Positions 7,105 through 13,308 of a stretch of DNA of 13,308 nucleotides are shown here, one piece after another. The stretch lies in assembly GCA_012511095.1 (NCBI GenBank), contig JAAZGT010000281.1, positions 1-13,308 on the forward strand. Reading direction: 5' to 3'. A program made the translations under genes and the position numbers. Position 1 is the stretch's first letter. Each line of letters opens with the position of its first letter. The stretch is from Alcaligenaceae bacterium. GTDB taxonomy: Bacteria > Pseudomonadota > Gammaproteobacteria > Burkholderiales > Burkholderiaceae_B. The notes beneath the pieces are model-generated. The model was given only the letters and a program-made list of their open reading frames with translations, had not been told where the DNA came from and ran no database searches.

Positions 7105-8610
7105 ATGGAATTAATTGATCACCTGTGGATTGGCATACAAGTCGCCTTTACCGTTGAAAACCTCATGTATGCCTTTTTTGGTTGTTTATTAGGCACGCTG
7201 ATTGGTGTCTTACCTGGCATTGGCCCTGTACCAACCATTGCCATGCTCTTACCTCTGACCTATGTCTTACCCCCTGCTGCGGGTTTAATTATGTTGGCGG
7301 GGATTTATTATGGCGCGCAATATGGCGGCTCTACCACCGCGATTTTAGTGGCTCTACCAGGTGAAACCTCGGCTGTGGTCACCGTGCTTGATGGTCACCA
7401 AATGGCTAAACGCGGTCGCGCTGGCTCTGCACTAGCGATTGCAGCACTTGGTTCGTTTTTTGCGGGCTGCGTGGGTACTCTATTGATTGCCACCTTCGCA
7501 CCACCTCTGGCAGAGGTGGCCTTTAAATTTGGCCCTGCAGAGTACTTCTCACTGATGGTTCTAGGTCTAATTAGTGCCGTCGTGTTGGCTTCTGGCTCTT
7601 TACTTAAGGCGATTGCCATGATTATCTTGGGCCTCTTACTGGGCATGGTGGGTACCGATGTTAACTCAGGGGTTGCACGTTTTGACTTTAATATCCCTGA
7701 ATTACAAGATGGCATTGATTTTGCCATTGTGGCGATGGGCGTATTCGGTATTGCCGAGATTATGTCTAATCTTGCTCAGCGCGAAAATCGCATCGAGATT
7801 ACCGACAAAATCGGTAGTCTCTATCCTAATAAGCAAGAAATCAAAGAATCAGCTCCTGCAGTGGTGCGTGGTACCATGCTTGGTTCGGCCCTAGGTGTTT
7901 TACCTGGGGGTGGCGCAGTATTGTCATCTTTTGCTTCCTATACCCTTGAAAAGAAAATTTCACGTCAACCCGAACGTTTTGGTCGTGGACACCCTGCGGG
8001 CTTAGCAGGTCCTGAGTCTGCTAATAATGCCGCTGCTCAAACCTCTTTTATCCCCCTACTCACTCTGGGCATACCAGGCAATGCGGTGATGGCGCTCATG
8101 ATTGGCGCCATGACTATTCATAGTATTCAACCGGGTCCGCAGGTGATGAATAGCCATCCCGATTTATTTTGGGGCTTAATTGTGTCTATGTGGGTGGGTA
8201 ATTTGATGTTGGTGGTATTAAACCTGCCGTTGATTGGCATTTGGGTCAAACTCTTAAAAGTGCCTTATCGTTTGCTGTTTCCGGCCATTGTGCTGTTTTG
8301 TACCATCGGTATTTACTCCTTAAATTACAATACCTTTGATATTTTCCTATTCGCTCTCTTTGGAGTGATAGGCTATATCTGGTTTAAACTGCGTTGTGAA
8401 GGGGCGCCTTTATTACTTGGCTTAATTCTTGGCCCACTCATGGAAGAAAATCTTCGCCGAGCACTTTTATTGTCGCGTGGTGATTTTATGTATTTTCTCG
8501 AACGCCCTTTATCACTGACGTTACTGCTAATGGCGGTGGCACTATTATGTGTTGTTGCTTTTCCCGCGATTCGTAAAAAACGTCAAGAAACCTTTGTAGA
8601 AGAAGATTAG
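7105..8610 (+). CDS. tctA: Tripartite tricarboxylate transporter large permease subunit TctA
   Basis: This large inner-membrane subunit of a tripartite tricarboxylate transporter forms the translocation path for citrate-like or other carboxylates. At 501 residues with about a dozen hydrophobic segments it has family length. The internal duplication is visible: GTLIGVLPGIG (30-40) is echoed by GSALGVLPGGG (260-270), and GGSTTAILVALPGETSA (74-90) by AAAQTSFIPLLTLGIPGNA (309-327). GPAEYFSL (143-150) and GPESANNAAAQTSF (302-315) are also typical. The ATG at 7105 has AGGTGG 8 nt upstream inside the tctB end; the GTG at 7093 would add four residues and lacks a comparable site. One base separates it from tctB and one from the downstream dedA gene. 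No tctC binding protein is present, so the importer must use one encoded elsewhere. The substrate is not predictable here. Confidence 0.96.
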   Translation: MELIDHLWIGIQVAFTVENLMYAFFGCLLGTLIGVLPGIGPVPTIAMLLPLTYVLPPAAGLIMLAGIYYGAQYGGSTTAILVALPGETSAVVTVLDGHQMAKRGRAGSALAIAALGSFFAGCVGTLLIATFAPPLAEVAFKFGPAEYFSLMVLGLISAVVLASGSLLKAIAMIILGLLLGMVGTDVNSGVARFDFNIPELQDGIDFAIVAMGVFGIAEIMSNLAQRENRIEITDKIGSLYPNKQEIKESAPAVVRGTMLGSALGVLPGGGAVLSSFASYTLEKKISRQPERFGRGHPAGLAGPESANNAAAQTSFIPLLTLGIPGNAVMALMIGAMTIHSIQPGPQVMNSHPDLFWGLIVSMWVGNLMLVVLNLPLIGIWVKLLKVPYRLLFPAIVLFCTIGIYSLNYNTFDIFLFALFGVIGYIWFKLRCEGAPLLLGLILGPLMEENLRRALLLSRGDFMYFLERPLSLTLLLMAVALLCVVAFPAIRKKRQETFVEED

Positions 8611-8611
8611 T

Positions 8612-9256
8612 ATGCTCGGTACGATTATCGATTTCATTCTCCACATTGACCAACACTTACAGGTCTTAGCCCATGATTATGGTTTGTGGATTTATGCCAT
8701 TTTATTTTTAATTATTTTCTGTGAAACAGGGCTAGTGGTTACGCCCTTGTTACCTGGTGACTCATTACTATTTGCTGCGGGTGGCCTCGCTGCCATTGGT
8801 GAAATGAATGTCCACTTAATGGTCTTTTTATTGGTTGTGGCTGCTATTTTGGGTGATGCAACCAATTTCCATGTGGGTAAATACTTTGGCTATCGGTTAT
8901 TTTCAAATCCCGATTCGAAAATCTTTAGACGAGTGTATTTAGAAAAAACGCATGCCTTTTATAAAAAGCATGGCGGCAAAACAATTATTTTAGCGCGATT
9001 TGTACCCATTGTCCGCACCTTTGCTCCTTTTGTGGCAGGGATGAGTAATATGCACTATGGTCAATTTTCGCGCTTTAATGTGATTGGGGCCCTTTTATGG
9101 GTACCGATATTTTCTTATTTAGGTTATTACTTTGCTAACTTACCTATTGTCAGAGATAACCTAAGCCTAGTATTGTTTGCGATTATTATTTTATCGGTGA
9201 TGCCTGGGGTGATTGAGATTATTCGCCATCGACGTGCCGCAAAAAAAGCGCATTAA
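8612..9256 (+). CDS. DedA-family (SNARE-associated/VTT domain) inner-membrane protein
   Basis: This DedA-family membrane protein has 214 residues, the usual length. Members include proteins needed for membrane homeostasis, and some have been shown to recycle undecaprenyl phosphate. Key polar residues line up with those required in E. coli YqjA/YghB: Glu38 in FCETG, Asp50 in LLPGD, Arg129 in LARF and Arg135 in VRTF. Other signatures are PLLPGDSLLFAAGG (45-58), GDATNFHVGKYFG (81-93), the YLEKTHAFYKKHGGKTIILAR amphipathic/re-entrant block (109-129) and FVAGMSNMHYGQF (140-152). A basic tail (RHRRAAKKAH) ends the protein. The ATG at 8612 begins one base after the tctA stop, so it is translated from the tctBA message, with only a weak purine-rich site inside the end of tctA. 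A terminator follows. Its role beside a carboxylate permease is unknown. Confidence 0.93.
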   Translation: MLGTIIDFILHIDQHLQVLAHDYGLWIYAILFLIIFCETGLVVTPLLPGDSLLFAAGGLAAIGEMNVHLMVFLLVVAAILGDATNFHVGKYFGYRLFSNPDSKIFRRVYLEKTHAFYKKHGGKTIILARFVPIVRTFAPFVAGMSNMHYGQFSRFNVIGALLWVPIFSYLGYYFANLPIVRDNLSLVLFAIIILSVMPGVIEIIRHRRAAKKAH

Positions 9257-9270
9257 TACGCTTAATAGTA

Positions 9271-9307
9271 GCAACCACAAGGACTCTAAGGGGTGGTTAG
9301 CCTTTTT
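9271..9307 (+). terminator. Rho-independent terminator after the tctBA-dedA operon
   Basis: GCAACCAC (9271-9278) pairs with GTGGTT-A-GC (9293-9301), followed by a run of five T (9303-9307). It begins 14 bp after the dedA stop and closes the operon before metY. Confidence 0.72.
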
Positions 9308-9402
9308 ATAACACCCCTATCTTGTCTATGCTTATAACTAATAAGTCTAAACATCATGCTACTATTATCGCTATGTCATATGAAAAGCCTTAAATAATAT
9401 AT

Positions 9403-9408
9403 GAGGAG
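9403..9408 (+). promoter_or_regulatory. Ribosome site fixing the metY start
   Basis: GAGGAG lies 4 nt before the ATG at 9413. The ATG at 9401 would overlap this site and has no site of its own, so the shorter protein starting MSYRDET is preferred. This also matches the usual N-terminus of the family. Confidence 0.8.
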
Positions 9409-9412
9409 CAAC

Positions 9413-10690
9413 ATGAGCTATAGAGACGAAACCATTGCAGTACATACGGGCTATAAAGCCGAAGACACCACTAAGTCAGTGGCAGTACCGATTTATCAAA
9501 CCACCTCCTATGCCTTTGATAATACACAGCACGGCGCTGATTTATTTGACCTAAAGGTAGCAGGTAATATCTACACACGCATTACTAACCCAACCAATGC
9601 GGTGATTGAAGAGCGTGTTAATGCGCTTGAAGGTGGTGTGGGTGCGTTGGCACTCGCTTCGGGTATGGCGGCCATTACCTATGCTATTCAAACCATTGCT
9701 GAGGCGGGTGATAATATTATTTCGGTTTCTGCTCTCTATGGTGGTACGTACAACCTATTTGCACATACCTTACCAAGACAAGGCATTGAGGTACGTTTCT
9801 TTGATCATAAAAAACCAGAGTCTATTCGTGATTTAGTTGATGAACGCACCAAATTAGTTTTTGTAGAGTCCATCGGTAACCCACTCGGTAACATTGTGGA
9901 TTTAGAGGCAGTTTCTAAGGTCGCTCACGAATTAGGCGTACCTGTGGTGGTTGACAACACCGTAGCCACACCAGTCTTACAAAAGTCATTTGAGTTTGGT
10001 GCCGATATTGTTGTGCATTCTTTAACCAAATACATTGGTGGTCATGGTAATAGCTTGGGTGGCATGATTGTTGATAGCGGCAATTTCCCTTGGGGTGATT
10101 ATCCAGAGCGTTTCCACTTATTAAATAACCCAGACCCTAGTTATCATGGGGTTAACTACGTACAAGATGTGGGTAAAGCAGCTTACATCACACGTGCTCG
10201 TGTGGTGCCTCTGCGCAATATGGGGGCGGCGCTAAGCCCAATGAACACTTTCTTATTGCTACAAGGTCTAGAGACGCTCAGCTTACGCATGGAGCGTCAC
10301 ACTGAAAACGCTCTTAAAGTAGCTGAGTACCTCAATCAGCATGACAAAGTCGCTTGGGTTAACTACGCAGGCTTACCAGATCACCCTGAGCACGAATTAG
10401 CTAAGAAATACGTCAAGGGCAAGCCTGCAGCGATTTTATCCTTTGGCGTTAAAGGTGGCCGTGAAGCTGGCGCGCGCTTTATTGATGCCTTACAACTATT
10501 TATTCGTCTCGTAAACATTGGTGATACACGCAGCCTAGCATGCCATCCTGCAACCACCACACACCGTCAGCTAAGTGATGAGGAGCTAGCCTCAGCTGGC
10601 GTAACTAAGGACATGGTACGCCTCTCAATCGGTATTGAGCATATTGACGATTTAATCGCCGACTTAGAGCAAGCTTTAGTAGCAGTTTAA
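9413..10690 (+). CDS. metY: O-acetylhomoserine sulfhydrylase (O-acetylhomoserine aminocarboxypropyltransferase)
   Basis: This cytosolic PLP enzyme of the Cys/Met metabolism family makes homocysteine from O-acetylhomoserine and sulfide in methionine synthesis. At 425 residues it fits the long MetY class rather than the roughly 390-residue MetB/MetC/MetZ enzymes. Signatures include VPIYQTTSYAF (25-35), YTRITNPTNAV (54-64), ALASGMAA (79-86), Asp181 in VDNT for the PLP ring nitrogen, and the PLP-binding Lys206 in HSLTKYIGGHG. The extended insert FPWGDYPERF to DPSYHGV (225-247) is characteristic of MetY. SLACHPATTTH (374-384) is the usual carboxylate-binding end of the fold. Terminators lie on both sides, so it is monocistronic. 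No SAM riboswitch was recognised in the roughly 100-nt leader. A small dyad, CTTAT-N5-ATAAG, sits at 9331-9345 and might be regulatory. Confidence 0.96.
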   Translation: MSYRDETIAVHTGYKAEDTTKSVAVPIYQTTSYAFDNTQHGADLFDLKVAGNIYTRITNPTNAVIEERVNALEGGVGALALASGMAAITYAIQTIAEAGDNIISVSALYGGTYNLFAHTLPRQGIEVRFFDHKKPESIRDLVDERTKLVFVESIGNPLGNIVDLEAVSKVAHELGVPVVVDNTVATPVLQKSFEFGADIVVHSLTKYIGGHGNSLGGMIVDSGNFPWGDYPERFHLLNNPDPSYHGVNYVQDVGKAAYITRARVVPLRNMGAALSPMNTFLLLQGLETLSLRMERHTENALKVAEYLNQHDKVAWVNYAGLPDHPEHELAKKYVKGKPAAILSFGVKGGREAGARFIDALQLFIRLVNIGDTRSLACHPATTTHRQLSDEELASAGVTKDMVRLSIGIEHIDDLIADLEQALVAV

Positions 10691-10724
10691 TAAGAGTTAA
10701 CCGCCTTTAAGCGATTTTATTGAA

Positions 10725-10764
10725 AAAAGCCACCCATTTATAAACAATGAATGGTGTGGCTTTT
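10725..10764 (+). terminator. Rho-independent terminator after metY
   Basis: AAAAGCCACCCATT (10725-10738) pairs with AATGGTGTGGCTTTT (10750-10764) with a single bulged base. The loop is about 11 nt and the 3' arm ends in T4. The A-run on the 5' side gives some potential in both directions. Confidence 0.85.
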
Positions 10765-10823
10765 AACTTTTGTAACTATGTTATCAACATCATAAATAAC
10801 GCAGTTACTTGGCTCGCAGCGTT

Positions 10824-10829
10824 TATAAT
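10824..10829 (+). promoter_or_regulatory. Candidate -10 element for the EamA transporter gene
   Basis: A perfect TATAAT lies 40 bp before the GTG start. No good -35 hexamer is seen at 16-18 bp, so the promoter would be weak or activator-dependent. Confidence 0.45.
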
Positions 10830-10869
10830 CCTAAGATTAATTTAGTTTTACATTTACTAGGTCTTTATC

Positions 10870-11760
10870 GTGTTTAGAAACCTTAGCTTTACCACGCTAT
10901 TATTATTGATTGCACCCCCACTCTTTTGGGCGGGTAACTTTGTAATTGGTCGATTAGTCCGAGATGACATTGGCCCAATGAGTCTGTCGTTTTGGCGTTG
11001 GGTGATTGCATTTTGCGTGTTACTGCCTTTTACCTACAAATATATTAAGCACGACTGGCCTCTTTATAAAAAGCATATCCCCTTTATTATTAAGACCTCG
11101 TTAGTTGGTGTTACCTCGTTTAACACCTTGATTTATTTAGGCTTACACAGCACCACTGCGACTAATGCCTTATTACTCAACTCGACCATACCCGTCTTAA
11201 TTATTTTATTTGGGCTGCTCTTTTATAAGCAGCGCATGTACTTTTTACCAACGATGGGTTTAGTGCTGTCCTTAATTGGTGTGGGCGCCATTATTCTTAA
11301 TGGTGATATTAAGGCACTGATTAATTTCTCTTTTAACCCCGGTGATCTAATTATCTTTACCGCAATGATTTGTTGGGCGATTTATACCTTGTGGATGAAA
11401 AATACCCCTGACAATATGAATCGCATGGCCTTGACCTGTGTGCAAATTGCTATTGCAGTGATTGCCTTACTACCACTATGGTTATGGGAAACAGGGGGTC
11501 AATTACCGATTCATCTTAATAACAGCGCCAAGATGGCATTGCTTTATGTGGGTATTTTCCCCTCGGTGATTGCTTATATCAGTTATAGCGTGGCAATTAG
11601 CCGAGTCGGGCCAATGCTAAGTGGCTTATTTATTCACCTAATGCCGGTGTTTGGGGTAATTTTAGCCGCAGTTTTTGCTAATGAAAGTATTCATCTCTAC
11701 CACATAGTGGGTATCGCTTTAATCGCTTTCGGCCTAGTATTATCTAGCCGTCAGTCTTAA
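10870..11760 (+). CDS. EamA/DMT-superfamily transporter
   Basis: This inner-membrane protein of the drug/metabolite transporter superfamily is 296 residues long with about ten hydrophobic helices in two EamA repeats (roughly 13-144 and 158-292). The first repeat opens with PPLFWAGNFVIGRLV (16-30), the typical LxWgxNFvigr motif of the family. STTATNALLLNSTIPVLIILF (94-114) and FPSVIAYISYSVAISRVGP (230-248), with HLMPVFGVILAAVFANES (256-273), are the conserved repeat ends. Family members export amino acids or metabolites, but the substrate cannot be assigned. The start is GTG at 10870 with an AGG ribosome site 8 nt upstream; no better ATG exists near the conserved first helix. It is likely a single-gene transcript, preceded by the metY terminator. 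No strong terminator follows, so some readthrough into the DUF2946 gene is possible. Confidence 0.92.
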   Translation: MFRNLSFTTLLLLIAPPLFWAGNFVIGRLVRDDIGPMSLSFWRWVIAFCVLLPFTYKYIKHDWPLYKKHIPFIIKTSLVGVTSFNTLIYLGLHSTTATNALLLNSTIPVLIILFGLLFYKQRMYFLPTMGLVLSLIGVGAIILNGDIKALINFSFNPGDLIIFTAMICWAIYTLWMKNTPDNMNRMALTCVQIAIAVIALLPLWLWETGGQLPIHLNNSAKMALLYVGIFPSVIAYISYSVAISRVGPMLSGLFIHLMPVFGVILAAVFANESIHLYHIVGIALIAFGLVLSSRQS

Positions 11761-11824
11761 AAAACCACCCCAATAAGGGTTAGTACCAATATTTCTAGTG
11801 CAATATAAACTATTTTAATGTAAA

Positions 11825-11849
11825 ATTTTGTTTATCAATAAAACAAAAT
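11825..11849 (+). promoter_or_regulatory. AT-rich inverted repeat immediately before the DUF2946 start codon
   Basis: ATTTTGTTT (11825-11833) and AAACAAAAT (11841-11849) are perfectly complementary across a 7-nt spacer and end 7 bp before the ATG at 11857. The place where a ribosome site would be expected is occupied by this repeat and contains no AGG or GGA. A TATAAA (11804-11809) upstream could be a -10 element, which would put the repeat at or just after the transcription start. It could be an operator or a translation-controlling hairpin. Confidence 0.4.
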
Positions 11850-11856
11850 ATAGTTT

Positions 11857-12255
11857 ATGTTCTATTTTAGGCATCGTTTGTTAGTGTGGTGGATTACGCT
11901 AGTCGTGGTACTAGCTGGTTCACTTATGCACTCAGCACAAGCCACCTTTGCAGGTGCTGGCGATGCATCAAGTACGACCATAACTATGGAAATCTGTGGG
12001 CCCAAGGGTGAGCGCCTAAGCTATGACATCACTTTTGATGATGTTAGCGACGACACCCTACATCACGCGGCCCATTGTATATTCTGCATCTTACCGGGTT
12101 CAGTCGATACCGCTATCGATAGCGCTCCCTTTGTTGGGATAAGCGAATTTACACCCCTCACAAAGATTTCATTCTCACCTTATGACTATGTACCAAGCGA
12201 GCATGATCGTTGGTATCCTCATCGCGCCTTAGCGCCGCCTTATTTTTCTATTTAA
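11857..12255 (+). CDS. Small exported DUF2946-like protein with HC-x2-C motif
   Basis: This protein of 132 residues looks like the DUF2946 family, small exported proteins often found near metal, especially copper, and respiratory genes; function is not established. A basic start and a long hydrophobic stretch (8-24) followed by HSAQA make a signal peptide with likely cleavage near residue 29. The mature part has EICGPKG with Cys47, then HHAAHCIFC with His69, His70, His73, Cys74 and Cys77, a plausible metal site. The WYPHRALAPPYFS ending (119-131) matches the arginine-x-x-PP-x-x-S tail common in the family. The ATG at 11857 has no visible ribosome site, and the only other in-frame ATG nearby would cut into the signal peptide. 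It lies 307 bp upstream of cydA in the same direction; a copper link to respiratory oxidases is only a contextual idea. Confidence 0.72.
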   Translation: MFYFRHRLLVWWITLVVVLAGSLMHSAQATFAGAGDASSTTITMEICGPKGERLSYDITFDDVSDDTLHHAAHCIFCILPGSVDTAIDSAPFVGISEFTPLTKISFSPYDYVPSEHDRWYPHRALAPPYFSI

Positions 12256-12562
12256 ATTATTGCAATACCCTGTTAAGCTATTAAGTAGCAGTGCCGGGTA
12301 TCAACATGAATTAATTTTTATTTGCTTATAAATACGCGCATCGTGTGAGAATGACAATTTTTACAGGTGGTATTTATTTCATTACCGTGAAATAAGTCGT
12401 CGCGATACTAGCAAGTAGGCATTAATCTTTGTAGTTAATCTAACAGCCTTACGTTTCCGCGTAAGCAATAAACAGATGGGTTAAGAGCTATACAAGGCTT
12501 TTCGACTGCTTATTTTTATTAAAGTCTTTACACACTCGCAACCTGTCCTTTGGAGAGCTGTA
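12256..12562 (+). promoter_or_regulatory. 307-bp cydA upstream region with three inverted repeats
   Basis: No convincing gene is present. At 12265-12301, outer arms ATACCC/GGGTAT enclose a GCTA-N5-TAGC inner stem, with two equal 6-nt internal loops. At 12374-12395 lies TTATTTCA-N6-TGAAATAA, and at 12448-12465 CTTACG-N6-CGTAAG. A TATAAA at 12327-12332 with a TGC just upstream could be an extended -10 element. I did not find a clear FNR/ANR box (TTGAT-N4-ATCAA). The region should control the cytochrome bd genes and may also end the DUF2946 transcript. Confidence 0.6.
12374..12395. promoter_or_regulatory. Perfect 8-bp dyad upstream of cydA, candidate operator or leader hairpin
   Basis: TTATTTCA and TGAAATAA are fully complementary around a TTACCG spacer, giving a 22-bp symmetric element about 168 bp before the cydA ATG. 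It lies about 42 bp downstream of the candidate TATAAA. It would be a repressor site if that promoter is used, or an RNA hairpin in a long leader. Confidence 0.5.
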
Positions 12563-13308
12563 ATGTTCGAATTTGATGTTGTCGGTTTGTCGCGCCTGCA
12601 ATTTGCTGCTACCGCTATGTTCCACTTTATTTTCGTTCCGCTGACACTAGGTTTATCCTTTTTGTTAGCAATTATGGAAACGATTTATGTGGTCAGCGGG
12701 CGTGATATTTGGCGTCGTATGACGCTTTTCTGGGGTGCACTTTTTGGTATTAACTTCGCCATCGGTGTGGGTACGGGGATCGTAATGGAGTTCCAGTTCG
12801 GTATGAACTGGTCTTATTACAGTCACTACGTTGGTGATATTTTCGGTGCGCCTTTAGCAATTGAGGGCTTAATGGCTTTCTTCCTTGAAGCAACCTTTAT
12901 TGGTTTGTTCTTCTTTGGCTGGAACCGTATGTCCAAAAAAGCGCATTTAACGGTTACTTGGTTAGTTGCCTTAGGTACTAACTTCTCGGCTTTATGGATT
13001 CTTATTGCCAACGGTTGGATGCAATCACCTGTAGGTGCGGTCTTTAATCCTGACACCATGCGTATGGAGATGACTAGCTTCGTCGATGTGATCTTAAACC
13101 CTGTTGCGCAAGCTAAGTTCTTACATACCGTAATCGCTGGTTATATTACTGGTGCAGTATTCCTAATTGCAGTAAGTGCTTGGTACTTATTGCGTCGTCG
13201 TGACACCGAGATCGCAAAGCGTTCTATTATTGTTGCTTCTGTTTTTGGTTTCTTAGTTTCTATCGGCTCCATCACCTTAGGTGACGAAAGTGGCTATATC
13301 GTTGGTGA
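12563..13308 (+). CDS. cydA: Cytochrome bd ubiquinol oxidase subunit I (CydA), N-terminal 248 residues, cut by window edge
   Basis: This is the catalytic subunit of the cytochrome bd quinol oxidase, an inner-membrane enzyme that reduces oxygen to water with high affinity. The visible part matches E. coli CydA along its whole length with an offset of two residues: His21 (E. coli His19, haem ligand at the b595/d site), Glu101 and Glu109 (E. coli Glu99 and Glu107, proton path and haem pocket) and His188 (E. coli His186, haem b558 ligand). SRLQFAATAMFHF (10-22), MEFQFGMNWSYYSHYVGDIFG (75-95) and GDESGY (240-245) are the family signatures. The Q-loop that separates long and short forms begins just at the edge. 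The ATG at 12563 has GGAG 7 nt upstream. cydB is expected downstream, outside the window. No frameshift is seen. Confidence 0.97.
   Translation, partial: MFEFDVVGLSRLQFAATAMFHFIFVPLTLGLSFLLAIMETIYVVSGRDIWRRMTLFWGALFGINFAIGVGTGIVMEFQFGMNWSYYSHYVGDIFGAPLAIEGLMAFFLEATFIGLFFFGWNRMSKKAHLTVTWLVALGTNFSALWILIANGWMQSPVGAVFNPDTMRMEMTSFVDVILNPVAQAKFLHTVIAGYITGAVFLIAVSAWYLLRRRDTEIAKRSIIVASVFGFLVSIGSITLGDESGYIVG

Noticed and set aside
7395..7727. Open frame of 110 codons on the minus strand inside tctA
   Set aside because: Its composition is that expected from reading the opposite strand of a Gly/Ala/Leu-rich membrane protein; no domain is recognisable.
9308..9412. SAM riboswitch in the metY leader
   Set aside because: I could not match the short leader to SAM-I, SAM-II or SAM/SAH conserved cores. 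A covariance-model search would settle it.
11761..11785. Terminator after the EamA gene
   Set aside because: ACCC/GGGT forms only about 4 bp with no T-run behind it, too weak to call.
12350..12394. Possible 14-codon leader peptide before cydA (MTIFTGGIYFITVK)
   Set aside because: There is only a GAG too close to the ATG as ribosome site, no repeated regulatory codons, and its end coincides with a palindrome that is the simpler explanation.
12256..12562. FNR/ANR box or ArcA-type repeats upstream of cydA
   Set aside because: No TTGAT-N4-ATCAA was found, and the TTAATC pair (12422-12427, 12435-12440) has a 13-bp spacing instead of the 11 bp of ArcA repeats.
12826..13059. Minus-strand open frame of 77 codons opposite cydA
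   Set aside because: cydA matches its E. coli counterpart residue by residue here, and the antisense product has only low-complexity Lys/Pro content.

Overview
The window looks like ordinary chromosome from a moderately low-GC proteobacterium. I infer a betaproteobacterium, most likely in or near the Alcaligenaceae. The inference rests on the TctA/TctB tripartite tricarboxylate permease, a DctQM-fused TAXI-TRAP permease with a DUF1850 partner, a long-form O-acetylhomoserine sulfhydrylase and a DUF2946 protein. Family recognition by eye cannot fix the genus. No transposase, phage gene, CRISPR array, rRNA or tRNA was seen.

Minus-strand half (1-4553). Read in the direction of transcription, a TAXI-type TRAP importer comes first: a periplasmic solute-binding protein (3594-4553), a fused DctQM permease (1364-3478) and an exported DUF1850 protein (840-1355). 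The start of bioA (1-691, cut by the window edge) follows after a 148-bp gap. That gap holds an unusual array of TTAA steps spaced almost exactly 10 bp apart. The gap between binding protein and permease holds a strong hairpin (3541-3570) and a second stem-loop just before the permease ribosome site (3494-3516). This layout fits much higher expression of the binding protein than of the permease.

Centre (4554-6431). A 387-bp divergent control region with several dyad-symmetric elements separates the TRAP operon from an NAD(P)-dependent aldehyde dehydrogenase of the succinate-semialdehyde dehydrogenase type (4941-6377), which ends at a clear terminator.

Plus-strand half (6507-13308). tctB (6507-7103), tctA (7105-8610) and a dedA-family gene (8612-9256) are separated by single bases and end at a terminator, so they form one operon. 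It has no TctC binding protein. Next are metY (9413-10690, with a terminator), an EamA-family transporter (10870-11760), a small exported DUF2946 protein (11857-12255), a 307-bp leader rich in palindromes, and the first 248 codons of cydA (12563 to the edge).

Read as a whole, two unrelated binding-protein-dependent carboxylate importer families (TRAP-TAXI and TTT) flank one aldehyde dehydrogenase, with no regulator gene in view. This suggests, but does not prove, an organic-acid uptake and oxidation locus between housekeeping biotin, methionine and respiratory genes. I did not find a clearly new multi-gene system. The points most worth checking are the phased TTAA array before bioA, the DedA protein locked into a TctBA operon, the C-terminally extended TctB, and the palindrome-rich leaders.
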